A DNA stretch of 64,000 bases from positions 2,852,001 to 2,916,000 of the forward strand of contig NZ_PEFE01000001.1 of the NCBI RefSeq assembly GCF_002754315.1. Reading direction: 5' to 3'. Shown one piece after another: positions 55,749-64,000 of the stretch. The notes under the pieces were generated by a model, which saw only the letters and a list, made by a program, of their open reading frames with translations, was not told where the DNA came from and did no database searches. This stretch comes from Flavobacterium sp. 11. Lineage in GTDB: Bacteria; Bacteroidota; Bacteroidia; Flavobacteriales; Flavobacteriaceae. Numbering within the stretch: the first letter of the stretch is position 1; every line of letters begins with the position of its first letter. A program made the translations under genes and the position numbers.

Positions 55749-56227
55749 TTGTTAATTATTAAAATTGTTTATTATTCTTAAATTATTATAACCTTACAAT
55801 AATAAAGAAAAAAAAATAGCTTAATTTTTTTTATGTTAATTTATTGAATAATTCCATTTTTTTCAAATTATTAAGGGAATCGCTTTAAAAAATTCATTAA
55901 ACACTATCTGTAATCTGTTAAAACAAGAAAAAAAATATATTTTTAAAAATTAAGTAGGGGTAGAAATCCCTTTTTTTGCTGTTTTTAGTTTAATTTAATC
56001 AGTTTTAACTTATAAAATTTTAATCAATTTCCATTTTAACGAATTTCAATGCGTTAAAATGACATTATTACCAAAAATTAAACTTAAAAATGAATTTTAA
56101 TTAGCTCAACTAAATTATGGTAATAAAATTAGATATAAAAGTCTTTGTTTTGAATAAAATAAATAGGTGAATGAGAATCTAAACTGAAATATAAGTCCTA
56201 AGACTTTAAGCTTGACAATATGAATAA
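55749..56227. other. Long AT-rich region upstream of the sugar operon
   Basis: 479 bp without a supported gene. It precedes the first gene of the minus-strand operon and follows the end of the next minus-strand cluster, so it should hold the operon promoter and the cluster terminator. I found no full TAnnTTTG match on the minus strand. A GC-richer patch at 55953-55970 (GGGGTAGAAATCCC) has short inverted arms GGG and CCC and may be an operator. No other structure seen. Confidence 0.5.
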
Positions 56228-57418
56228 TTACCTCTCAAATAATCCAAGTGTTCCGCCCACCCAATCTTTATCTTTATTGAATTTTACGCCTATCATTTCG
56301 CCACGACTCAATCGTACCAAGTTGCACAATAGAGTAGGTGCGGCATCTTCATTCTTCCAAACACAAAGCACCCGAACTTCGGCTTTTACTTTCCCATCAG
56401 GAGATTGTACAATAGGAAGATAGTTTACCTTTTTTTGAAGAATATAAAGTTCTTTTTCGACAACTGCTTCAATATCCTCTTTTATTACATGAAAAATAAC
56501 TCCTGTTCCTGAGAAGGAAAAGAGTGGTTTTAGAACATAATTTTCTAAATCTTGTGGGATTTCTTTGAGCTCACTTAATAAAGTTGTTTCGATGAAATAT
56601 TTCCCTTTTAAGAATGGTAAAATAAATTTACTGATTCGAAAAAACCAGTTGGGATGTCCAGCCCATTCCACATCAAGTTCATCAGAGAAATGAAAGTTTA
56701 ATTTCAAATCGGTTCGCAAATCCAATTCATCAAAAATAACCCTATTATAGATTCTTTTTACAAGAATTTCATCGCCTTTTTCATTTTTATAGAACAGTTG
56801 TTTGCCTTTCTTTATGAGTTCAGTAACGCAAACTATCGGTATGCCAATATCTCTTCGGCAATAATAAAAGTCAATCTTTGTATTTTGTTTTTCGGGTTCA
56901 ATTTCAAGGAGAATAACATTTTCTTTTGGATGGTTATTGCAAATCGCTTCTTCCAAAATATCCAGATATTCCTGAGGTTCAATGTTATTGATAAATGGGG
57001 TTAACTCATTGAGGAATGGATAATGATTCTTGAATTTGTCATACAAATTAATCTGATAATTATACAAAGAAGGAAATCCTTGCACTTCAATAAGTTTTGG
57101 AATAACAGCTCCGTCTTCTTCACAAATCCCGAAATCAATTGCTAAAAAAGTGGTGTGATCATCCTCATTTGGAACTTTATGATTTAGTTCTAACGACTTA
57201 TCAGTTAATAACTTAAAGTCTTCTTTTTGAATAAAAGAAATAACTTCATTACAACCTTCAATCAATTGGTTTTTAAGCTCTTTCGAAATAAAAAAAGGCG
57301 TTTCACCTAAACGGAATGTAGGCATATAATTAAAATCGGAAGCAATATCATCTTTAAATTCCTGATATTTCTTTTCTGTAAATTGAGCATTAAATAACTC
57401 CCGATATTTTGAAATCAT
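56228..57418 (-). CDS. ATP-grasp ligase of unknown specificity
   Basis: 396 residues, cytoplasmic. The N-terminal half has LAIDFGICEEDGAVIPKLIEVQGFPSLYN, a substrate region with ExxGxPS. The ATP-grasp part has NYVLKPLFSFSGTGVIFHV and the later AEVRVLCVW, then the ending SRGEMIGVKFNKDKDWVGGTLG. It is the last gene of a five-gene cluster with another ATP-grasp, a GCS2-type ligase, a glutamine amidotransferase and an esterase. Substrates unknown. Confidence 0.82.
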   Translation of the reverse strand: MISKYRELFNAQFTEKKYQEFKDDIASDFNYMPTFRLGETPFFISKELKNQLIEGCNEVISFIQKEDFKLLTDKSLELNHKVPNEDDHTTFLAIDFGICEEDGAVIPKLIEVQGFPSLYNYQINLYDKFKNHYPFLNELTPFINNIEPQEYLDILEEAICNNHPKENVILLEIEPEKQNTKIDFYYCRRDIGIPIVCVTELIKKGKQLFYKNEKGDEILVKRIYNRVIFDELDLRTDLKLNFHFSDELDVEWAGHPNWFFRISKFILPFLKGKYFIETTLLSELKEIPQDLENYVLKPLFSFSGTGVIFHVIKEDIEAVVEKELYILQKKVNYLPIVQSPDGKVKAEVRVLCVWKNEDAAPTLLCNLVRLSRGEMIGVKFNKDKDWVGGTLGLFER

Positions 57419-57433
57419 CTCGAAATGAATTTA

Positions 57434-58264
57434 TTAATTAGAAAGCATTTTCTTTGTTTTCATCAAGTCATTAATAGCAGTTCTTAGAAAGTTTGGAATC
57501 AAGGTTTCATTTGTTCGGTATATTTTATCATCATCTAATAAATCTTCCAACATATTTCTAAACTTCCTTTTTCCTTTCATAGCTCTAATTTTTTCTTTTG
57601 CCTGTTTGTTTCTTAAATGAGAGACAAAGCTAATTGGATCTGCTTCGGGATGAAATTGAGTACCTACAAAATAGTCTGTAAAACGAACCGCCATGATAGC
57701 ACGCTCGTATTGAACATGGTCTCTAATTTTCTCCAACGAAATAATTTTTGCGCCTTTTTTGGCAAAAACACTAAGCTTAGGCTGTACTACTTGATAATCT
57801 CTGGAATCAATTGCGTAAAAAGGATCTGCAAGTCCTTCAAATAAAGGATCTGTAACTCCTTCTTTGGTTTTATGAATGGTCATTACACCAAAAGAAGTAT
57901 CATTTCTTCGGGTAACCGTGGCCAACCCAAAATGCAAGCAAGCCATTTGAAAAGAATGACAAATGAACAGTACATGCTTTTTAACCGCATTTTCACTATT
58001 CCATTTGTTCAACGAATCGATAAACGCATAATATTTCACATCCCAATTTCCATCTCCAATTAATGGATTCCCTGGACCACCGGTAGAAATATAAATATCA
58101 AATTCTTTAATATCCGGTAATTCACATTTTACCCGAACATCGAATATTTCAAAACTAACTACAGGACTGAACCTGTTTACAACATCAATTATACAACGCA
58201 TCCCCTGATTAGGTTCCCCTTTGTACATATCTAAAAGCGCTATTTTTATAATTTTATTCGACAT
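57434..58264 (-). CDS. Class I glutamine amidotransferase-like protein
   Basis: 276 residues. Nucleophile Cys102 in LFICHSFQMACLHFG and the His205/Glu207 pair in GTQFHPEADP; oxyanion strand STGGPGNP near 61. Lacks the synthetase domain of GuaA, so ammonia must be given to a partner, or the domain hydrolyses a gamma-glutamyl bond. It lies 15 bp before the ATP-grasp gene. The extra C-terminal ~65 residues are Lys-rich and helical. Confidence 0.85.
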   Translation of the reverse strand: MSNKIIKIALLDMYKGEPNQGMRCIIDVVNRFSPVVSFEIFDVRVKCELPDIKEFDIYISTGGPGNPLIGDGNWDVKYYAFIDSLNKWNSENAVKKHVLFICHSFQMACLHFGLATVTRRNDTSFGVMTIHKTKEGVTDPLFEGLADPFYAIDSRDYQVVQPKLSVFAKKGAKIISLEKIRDHVQYERAIMAVRFTDYFVGTQFHPEADPISFVSHLRNKQAKEKIRAMKGKRKFRNMLEDLLDDDKIYRTNETLIPNFLRTAINDLMKTKKMLSN

Positions 58265-58304
58265 AACTATTTTTAAAAAACGATGCGCAAAGATAATTTA
58301 TATT

Positions 58305-59411
58305 TTACAATCCCTTTGTAAATTCGCCAGTTATAAAGTCCACCACTTTGCAAAGATCACCTGTTTCTTCAAAAACAGTTAATTGTTTGTCAGCTCCGGT
58401 TCCATTTTTCAAAATTTCATGAACATAATTAATATCCTCACGACTTCCCAGTTCATCAACAACATCGTCAATGAAATCTAATAATTCTAAGATGAGCATT
58501 TTAGTTTCCACTTCTTTTTGAAGTCCAAAATCAATCATATTATTATCGATTCCATAGCGGGCAGCACGAAATTTATTCTCCTTAATCAACGCCAATCGAT
58601 AAATATTGAAACTCGTATTGTTCATGTTCAATTTGTAGAGTTTAGCCACAATTGCTTGAATAATAGCTACTATGCAAATGGTTTCATCAACTGTTAAACA
58701 CATGTCACAAATCCTAAATTCTATCGTGTTATAAAAAGGATGTAAACGTAAATCCCACCAAATTTTCTTTGGATTATCGATACAATTTGTTTTTACCAAA
58801 GTATCTAAATAGTTTTCGTACGAACTTACAGAATCAAAATATTCCGGTAATCCAGTTCTTGGAAACTTGTCAAAAACCTTAGTTCTAAACGACTTATAGC
58901 CTGTTTTTCTACCTTCCCAAAAAGGGGAATTTGTCGAAAGCGCAAATATGTGAGGCAGAAAATAGGTCGCTTGATTCATCAATTGCAAACCAATTTCACG
59001 GTTTTCAATACCTACGTGACAATGCATTCCAAAAATCAAATTAGAACGTGCCGCATCTTGTAATTCATTAACAATATCGTGGTATCTGGGATCGTCAGTT
59101 ATGGGTTGATCTTGCCATTTTGAAAATGGATGAGTCCCTGCGCCACCAACAATAAGATCTTGTTTATCCGCTAATTCAACGATTTTTGAACGCAGAAACC
59201 GAATCTCATTTTTGGCATCATTAACGCTATGGCAAATATTGGTCCCAACTTCCACCACTGATTGGTGCATTTCGGCCTTAACTTGCTCATTTAAAATTAT
59301 TTTGGCTCCATCCACAATTTTTGACAAATGCGAGCGTAAATCTCTCGTTTCAGGATCAATAATTTGATATTCTTCTTCTACACCAAGTGTAAAAACAGGT
59401 AATTTTTTCAT
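58305..59411 (-). CDS. GCS2-type carboxylate-amine ligase (YbdK-like)
   Basis: 368 residues. Starts with the GCS2 signature TLGVEEEYQIIDPETRDL; then GMHCHVGIENRE and RAARYGID. The fold (glutamine-synthetase-like) makes gamma-glutamyl or similar amide bonds with ATP. YbdK of E. coli has only weak glutamate-cysteine ligase activity, so the real substrate is open. Middle gene of the cluster. Confidence 0.9.
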   Translation of the reverse strand: MKKLPVFTLGVEEEYQIIDPETRDLRSHLSKIVDGAKIILNEQVKAEMHQSVVEVGTNICHSVNDAKNEIRFLRSKIVELADKQDLIVGGAGTHPFSKWQDQPITDDPRYHDIVNELQDAARSNLIFGMHCHVGIENREIGLQLMNQATYFLPHIFALSTNSPFWEGRKTGYKSFRTKVFDKFPRTGLPEYFDSVSSYENYLDTLVKTNCIDNPKKIWWDLRLHPFYNTIEFRICDMCLTVDETICIVAIIQAIVAKLYKLNMNNTSFNIYRLALIKENKFRAARYGIDNNMIDFGLQKEVETKMLILELLDFIDDVVDELGSREDINYVHEILKNGTGADKQLTVFEETGDLCKVVDFITGEFTKGL

Positions 59412-59424
59412 TAATTTATTTTTT

Positions 59425-59545
59425 TAGGAGCTATTTACTCCGTCAGTTCGCTTCGCTCGTGTCCACTTCCCGTTTCAATCATTTTTTGTCCTGAAAAAGT
59501 TCAGAACAAAAAATGATTTTCACTTTAATCAGGACTAGGGCATTC
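59425..59545. repeat. Candidate dispersed Flavobacterium intergenic element with a long hairpin
   Basis: About 120 nt starting GGAGCTATTTACTCC and ending near AATCAGGACTAGGGCA. In the middle a 41-nt palindrome (59477-59518) pairs AATCATTTTTTGT and CTGAA with TTCAG and ACAAAAAATGATT, one mismatch. I recall similar elements, with the same ends and a variable hairpin, in other Flavobacterium genomes. It interrupts an otherwise tightly packed gene cluster. Confidence 0.6.
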
Positions 59546-59561
59546 GACAATCTATAGCATC

Positions 59562-60509
59562 TTATTTCCCGGCAGCGGCATCTTTTATAAAAGTTCCCCA
59601 AGTTAAATTTATCTTTCCTGGTTTTTGTTTTTTTGCAGCAGCAATAGCCATTTTAGCAGCTTCTTCAACTACCCATTCAAAGTTTTCAGTACCCACCGAA
59701 GTCAACTCGGCATCAGGCGCAGGATTTCCAAAATCAATCGCATATGGAATTCCGTCACGAACTGCGAATTCTACCGTATTAAAGTCATATCCTAAACCTT
59801 TACAAAGACGCAAAGTGTAGTCTTTTATAGTTGCTAATAACTTTTTATCTACTGGAGGGCCATCAATTACATAGCGCAAATGATGCGGATTTCTAGGCTC
59901 GTATTGCATAATTCGAACAGCTTTGCAGCCCAAACAATACACTCTGAAATACTCCGTAAAAACAATTTCTTCTTGTAACATCATTACTAATTGCCCTGTT
60001 TCCTGATGTTTTTCCCAAAACTCTTCTTTGTTTTCTAATCGGTATACATTTTTCCAACCTCCGCCAGCGTACGGTTTCATGTAAGCCGGAAATCCAATGT
60101 AGTCAAAGATTCCTTCCCAATCCATTGGGTATTTTAAATTTCGGAATGATTTTCCAGTTGTATCAGTAGGATGTTCAGCTGAAGGAAGAATCACCGTATT
60201 TGGCAACGGAACTCCAAGCGTATCTGCCAAAGCATTATTAAAAAACTTATCATCAGCACTCCACCAAAAAGGATTGTTAATTACATTGGTTCCTGTTAAA
60301 GCGGCATTTTTTAAGTAAGCACGATAAAAAGGGACATCTTGTGAAATTCGGTCAATAATTACTGCATATTCACCGTCTTGATTTTGAACCACTTTATCAA
60401 TAGCAACAGCTTCGGCAATGATTCCTTTTTCATTTTTTGAATTGACACGATCAATAAATGCTTGCGGAAAGGTGTCTTCCATTCCAAATAAAATTCCGAT
60501 TTTTTTCAT
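59562..60509 (-). CDS. ATP-grasp ligase (RimK/D-Ala-D-Ala ligase-like)
   Basis: 315 residues. preATP-grasp start IGILFGMEDTFPQAFIDRV, a lid with AYMKPYAGGGWKNVYRL, and the metal/ATP region TVEFAVRDGIPYAIDFGNPAPD, where Glu, Asp and Asn are the expected ligands. Second ATP-grasp of the cluster. It starts 18 nt after the esterase gene. It resembles enzymes that add amino acids one by one to a carboxylate, but the substrate cannot be named. Confidence 0.85.
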   Translation of the reverse strand: MKKIGILFGMEDTFPQAFIDRVNSKNEKGIIAEAVAIDKVVQNQDGEYAVIIDRISQDVPFYRAYLKNAALTGTNVINNPFWWSADDKFFNNALADTLGVPLPNTVILPSAEHPTDTTGKSFRNLKYPMDWEGIFDYIGFPAYMKPYAGGGWKNVYRLENKEEFWEKHQETGQLVMMLQEEIVFTEYFRVYCLGCKAVRIMQYEPRNPHHLRYVIDGPPVDKKLLATIKDYTLRLCKGLGYDFNTVEFAVRDGIPYAIDFGNPAPDAELTSVGTENFEWVVEEAAKMAIAAAKKQKPGKINLTWGTFIKDAAAGK

Positions 60510-60527
60510 CTTGATACGTTTATAATT

Positions 60528-61241
60528 TTAAAAAAATTTAATTCTTGATAAATAATGTGGAAACATTTCTTTCCAAACAGGCCAGTCGTGCTTGCGTTCC
60601 TGACGAATATCCAACCAATGATGAATATTCCTGTCACTCAGCACTTTGCTTAATTTTAGATTAGCATCAAAACAAATATCCCAGTTAGAAGTCCCTAAAA
60701 CGATATCCATATTCCATAATTCATAATCATCTAGTCCGTATAAATAATCTTCAGGACTGTTGTAGAACACATCATCATTGTGAAAACCATCCATAAAACT
60801 TTTAATATTGAAAGCACCGCTCATCGAAAATACATGACTAACATATCCTGGATGTCGAAACGCAAAATTGGCCGCATGATACCCGCCAAAACTACAACCT
60901 GCCATAACAACTTTTCCTGAGGAAGTATTATTCTTTACCTTTTCAACTATTTCGTGACAAATCATTTTATCATATCTCACATTATTTTCTATGCGATGTA
61001 TGGGATGAATATTTTTATTGTAAAAACTCTCTTTGTCAATGCTGTCCGGGCAAAATATTTGGATTAAACCCTGATCGATGTACCATCTTGCGGAATCAAT
61101 CAATCCCATATCCTTATTTTCATGGTAACTGCCCATAGAAGTGGGAAATAAAATAATAGGATATCCTGCGTGTCCAAAAACTAACATTTCAATATCCCTG
61201 TTAAGATTGGGTGAATGCCATTTAAAATATTCTTCCTTCAT
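60528..61241 (-). CDS. Esterase-family alpha/beta hydrolase
   Basis: 237 residues, no signal. PF00756-like: an oxyanion strand ILFPTSMGSYHE, nucleophile elbow MAGCSFGGYHAA (Ser117) and a C-terminal His in RKHDWPVWKEMFPHYL. First gene of the five-gene amide-ligase cluster. It may release or transfer an acyl group of the cluster product. A related but larger esterase opens the trio at 36480. Confidence 0.83.
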   Translation of the reverse strand: MKEEYFKWHSPNLNRDIEMLVFGHAGYPIILFPTSMGSYHENKDMGLIDSARWYIDQGLIQIFCPDSIDKESFYNKNIHPIHRIENNVRYDKMICHEIVEKVKNNTSSGKVVMAGCSFGGYHAANFAFRHPGYVSHVFSMSGAFNIKSFMDGFHNDDVFYNSPEDYLYGLDDYELWNMDIVLGTSNWDICFDANLKLSKVLSDRNIHHWLDIRQERKHDWPVWKEMFPHYLSRIKFF

Positions 61242-61452
61242 AACTTTATTTTTAACAATTATAATGAAAAAATTCGTGCAAATAACATAAATATTTATGC
61301 TTAATTAAGATTTATTGTATAAAACATTACGATTGTCAAATTGTAATTTAATTGTAAAATTTGAATGAATATGTCGCTGTTTTTTAAATTATAAACAACA
61401 AATCAATTCCTTTTAACATATTTCTAAAACTAAAAAAATCAAGATTCCTTTT

Positions 61453-61854
61453 TTAGTTTTCCTTTAATTCAAACAATTGGACTTGACTTTTTAGTCTTTC
61501 AATTAACATGCTCATCATTCTTTTATTGATATTTGACGAGTTTTTTATATAAACGGCATATTCATCCAAAGTGAATAATGCGATTATCATTCCTTTTAAA
61601 GCATTTCTAAACTTGATGTCTTTTTGGATAGCATTTTCTATAACCGATAATTTTTTTTCAACGGTGTAGCTATAAAAGTCTGCTTTGTTTTTTGCTACGT
61701 AATTAATAAATGAAGCTATAAACAAATCGTTTTGTAGTTTTAAAATAGGTCTAAGTACTTCATTTTGAAATGATTCTTCGGTTGAAGATTGATTGGTTAC
61801 GGAGCCTATTGTTTGTCCTCTGAATTCTTTTAAAAAAGTATCACGTTCGCTCAT
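61453..61854 (-). CDS. Conserved Flavobacterial protein of unknown function
   Basis: 133 residues, mostly helical, soluble and charged. No recognisable catalytic motif. Similar proteins are found in Flavobacteriaceae and sometimes carry a glyoxalase label that the sequence does not support. It is divergent from the thioesterase gene. Confidence 0.7.
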   Translation of the reverse strand: MSERDTFLKEFRGQTIGSVTNQSSTEESFQNEVLRPILKLQNDLFIASFINYVAKNKADFYSYTVEKKLSVIENAIQKDIKFRNALKGMIIALFTLDEYAVYIKNSSNINKRMMSMLIERLKSQVQLFELKEN

Positions 61855-61896
61855 TTTTTTTCTTTAAAAATAAAGAAAATAGCCATAAGAAAAGTT

Positions 61897-61904
61897 TATT
61901 TTTG
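61897..61904 (+). promoter_or_regulatory. -7 box of thioesterase gene
   Basis: TATTTTTG matches TAnnTTTG, 19 nt before the ATG at 61923. Confidence 0.65.
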
Positions 61905-61922
61905 CAGATATAAAGAAAAATT

Positions 61923-62306
61923 ATGCGATTTCATACTAGGAAATGGGTAAAACCAGAAGATCTAAACCCTAACGGAACATTATTTGGAGGTAAATTATTG
62001 GCTTGGATTGATGAAGAATTGGCATTATACACCATTATTCAATTAGAAAATACCAGAATTGTAACCAAACACATGTCGGAAATCAACTTCAGAAGCTCAG
62101 CAAAACAAGGTGATATTATAGAAATTGGTATTGATGTTTTAAAATTTGGAAATACTTCGCTAACCCTAAAATGTGAAGCTAGAAATATGATGACACGCGA
62201 AACAATTATCACGATAGATCACACTACAATGGTAAATTTAGATGGTAACGGAAAACCAAAAGCACACGGAAAAACCGAAATTGAATTTGTTAAGAATCGT
62301 TTGTAA
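61923..62306 (+). CDS. Acyl-CoA thioesterase (hot-dog fold)
   Basis: 127 residues. Typical YciA/BACH-like start with NPNGTLFGGKLLAWIDEELA, in which the Asp is catalytic, then EINFRSSAKQGDIIEIG. Hydrolyses acyl-CoA in the cytoplasm; chain-length preference unknown. Confidence 0.9.
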   Translation: MRFHTRKWVKPEDLNPNGTLFGGKLLAWIDEELALYTIIQLENTRIVTKHMSEINFRSSAKQGDIIEIGIDVLKFGNTSLTLKCEARNMMTRETIITIDHTTMVNLDGNGKPKAHGKTEIEFVKNRL

Positions 62307-62327
62307 TTAAATTTGATATTTTCGCTT

Positions 62328-62720
62328 TTAATTTGAAAATCGATTAAGGATTTCCATTGTTTTATCAGTGTCTTTTTTATCTACAAAAATATGGTCGTGA
62401 TAAAAAGCGGCTACCACATTACAACTTATTCCTTCCTGCGAAAGAGCATTAGAAAAAGCTGCGGTTAATCCAACAGCTTCCAGTGAAGAATGAACTGTTA
62501 AAGTAACCCAAGAAGCAATAAAAGAATATTCTAATTTTAGACTATCGGCAAATTCCTTCTTGATCACTATGGTAGTACCTTCCTGCTCTTTGAATGTCAT
62601 AATGATATCGTTAAGATTTAGATTTGCCAAATCATGAACCACACAAAAAACATATTCTCCTAAAATATGTTCCGGTTTCATTGTTTTAAGCAACTTCTCT
62701 AAGTCTTTTTCTCCGCTCAT
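62328..62720 (-). CDS. ACT-domain protein
   Basis: 130 residues, probably two ACT-like halves. VFCVVHDLANLN, then VTLTVHSSLEAVGLTAAFSNALSQEGISCNVVAAFYHDHIFV is typical of a small stand-alone ACT protein binding an amino acid. Ligand unknown. Convergent with the thioesterase. Confidence 0.83.
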   Translation of the reverse strand: MSGEKDLEKLLKTMKPEHILGEYVFCVVHDLANLNLNDIIMTFKEQEGTTIVIKKEFADSLKLEYSFIASWVTLTVHSSLEAVGLTAAFSNALSQEGISCNVVAAFYHDHIFVDKKDTDKTMEILNRFSN

Positions 62721-62746
62721 TTTAATGTAGAATGCATTTAATTTTT

Positions 62747-64000
62747 TTATACTTTGAAATCATTTTCGGATACCGTTTCAAAAATTTCCAAATCAAAATA
62801 TTTTACAGAAGCAATAATATGATCAAATATATCCGACATGATGTACTCGTAATTTTCAAATCGCTTGTCATGTGAAAAGGCATAAACCTCGAGAGGAACT
62901 CCGTGTGAAGTAGATTGTAATTGACGACAAAGCATCAACATATCCTTATTTAATCCCGGATAATTGAATAAATATTCTGTAATATATTTTCTAAACAAAC
63001 CTAAATTAGTCAAATTTCGTCCGTTAATCGCAATTGATTTATCAATTTTATGGCTAGAATTATATTCGTCTATTTCTAATTTTCGAGTGTCAATATAATC
63101 TGATATAAGATGTATTTTCTTCAGGTCACTCAATTCTGCTTCTTCCAAAAATCGGATGCTGCTCGTTTTAATAAGAATGTGTCTTTTGATACGTCTTCCA
63201 TCTGAATTCAGCATTCCGCGCCAGTTTTGAAACGAATCGGAGCTTAAACTGTATGTAGGAATTGTGGTGGTTGTATTGTCAAAATTTCGAACTTTCACTG
63301 TTGCTAAATTGATTTCAATTACATCTCCATCGGCACCAAATTTATCCATCGTAATCCAGTCGCCAATTCGAACCATATCATTTATAGATACTTGAACGCT
63401 GGATACAAAACCTAAAATTGTATCTCTGAAAATCAAAATTATAACCGCAGAAACAGCTCCCAAAATGGTTAAAAGCTCTTTTTGATCAATATCAAATAAT
63501 TTGGAAATAATCACTGTAATCCCAACAGCCCAAAGAACAATCATGATTACTTGAATAAAACTGTCAATAGGTTTATCGCTGTATCTTGGTTTTAGCTTTA
63601 AATAATCTCGTAATGCATTGAAAATAGTTCGGATAATCCATAAAACAAGCAATACAATATAAATCCCAACAAGTTTTCCAAAAACGCCTTCCCAATATTC
63701 ATAGCGTTCCAGAATGATTGGAACCGATTTATAAATAAACAACAGCGGAATTAAATGTGCGATGTATTTAGCCGTTTTATTAGATACTAATAAATCATCA
63801 AATTTGGTTTTAGTTTTCTGGGCGATTACCGCCATAATCGTTACCAAAATAAGACGAAAGACTACATAAATAGCATATGCCAATACGCAAAGTATAGCAA
63901 TATTTATAAACAGACTCAGGTAAGAAGCAAAACTGCTGCCTAATCCCCATTTTCTGAATATAGGATATAGAAAATTGAATATTTTTTCTATTAATTTATA
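62747..64000 (-). CDS. MscS-family mechanosensitive channel, 5' end outside the window
   Basis: The frame is open to the window end with coding-like residues (YKLIEKIFNFLYPIFRKWGL) upstream of the first possible TTG at 63883, so the start lies just outside. At least four N-terminal membrane helices. The MscS pore and beta domain follow: LTILGAVSAVIILIFRDTILGFVSSVQ and DMVRIGDWITMDKFGADGDVIEINLATVKVRNFDNT. Larger C-terminal domain than E. coli MscS. Confidence 0.9.
   Translation of the reverse strand, partial: YKLIEKIFNFLYPIFRKWGLGSSFASYLSLFINIAILCVLAYAIYVVFRLILVTIMAVIAQKTKTKFDDLLVSNKTAKYIAHLIPLLFIYKSVPIILERYEYWEGVFGKLVGIYIVLLVLWIIRTIFNALRDYLKLKPRYSDKPIDSFIQVIMIVLWAVGITVIISKLFDIDQKELLTILGAVSAVIILIFRDTILGFVSSVQVSINDMVRIGDWITMDKFGADGDVIEINLATVKVRNFDNTTTTIPTYSLSSDSFQNWRGMLNSDGRRIKRHILIKTSSIRFLEEAELSDLKKIHLISDYIDTRKLEIDEYNSSHKIDKSIAINGRNLTNLGLFRKYITEYLFNYPGLNKDMLMLCRQLQSTSHGVPLEVYAFSHDKRFENYEYIMSDIFDHIIASVKYFDLEIFETVSENDFKV

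Noticed and set aside
57434..58264. GMP synthase
   Set aside because: Only the amidotransferase domain is present; the ATP-pyrophosphatase and dimerisation domains of GuaA are missing.
61453..61854. Glyoxalase
   Set aside because: No metal-binding His/Glu pattern or beta-alpha-beta-beta-beta repeats of the vicinal oxygen chelate fold; the protein is largely helical.

Overview
The window looks like chromosome of a Flavobacterium-type bacterium (Bacteroidetes). The DNA is AT-rich, the -7 promoter boxes have the Bacteroidetes form TAnnTTTG, Shine-Dalgarno signals are largely absent, and several arrangements are typical of the group: an LpxC-FabZ fusion next to lpxA and efp, a bifunctional hisB and hisIE, and a CzcA-type pump fused to an outer-membrane factor. 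I see no phage, integrase, transposase, CRISPR array, rRNA or tRNA.

Layout. 1-4.9 kb: lipid A and housekeeping genes (lpxC-fabZ, lpxA, efp, lpxD-like, an NTF2-like protein, sucD). 4.9-15.5 kb: assorted genes, including an NhaC-family transporter behind a compact SAM-type riboswitch, fabG behind a structured leader, a VWA membrane protein, a LysR/YeiH pair, an S1/P1 nuclease and an LTA-synthase-like sulfatase. 15.7-28.7 kb: an envelope redox and metal region, with a Rieske lipoprotein, thioredoxin, ApbE flavin transferase, DUF4266 lipoprotein, DUF3570 outer-membrane protein, an OmpR/HK two-component system, a CzcA-OMF fusion with adaptor, and a ferritin-VIT1 protein. 28.7-36.4 kb: a complete histidine operon (hisGDCBHAF-IE) behind a transcription attenuator that can be read in full. 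36.4-43.2 kb: an esterase, M17 peptidase and ATP-grasp trio, then a PhoD-like phosphatase and an M1 peptidase. 43.3-55.7 kb: an AraC regulator, a phytanoyl-CoA dioxygenase-like gene, and a ten-gene minus-strand operon that I read as a glucoside 3-dehydrogenase / 3-keto-sugar pathway. 56.2-61.2 kb: a five-gene minus-strand cluster of two ATP-grasp ligases, a GCS2-type carboxylate-amine ligase, a class I glutamine amidotransferase and an esterase, probably making or remodelling an unknown amide-linked compound. 61.4-64 kb: a small unknown protein, an acyl-CoA thioesterase, an ACT-domain protein and an MscS channel that runs off the window.

The most unusual signals are not genes. (1) At least nine intergenic gaps inside or just before operons are filled by arrays of 7-nt (once 8-nt) degenerate units, usually as inverted pairs. 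The unit differs at each site, and every non-overlapping junction of the his operon has one. (2) The his leader encodes a 19-residue peptide with five His codons; a mutually exclusive antiterminator and terminator can be drawn base by base. (3) A very compact SAM-clan aptamer starts at the predicted transcription start of the NhaC-family gene. (4) An 11-bp-spaced direct repeat, the geometry used by OmpR/PhoB-type regulators, lies just upstream of the metal-efflux promoter and directly after the two-component genes.
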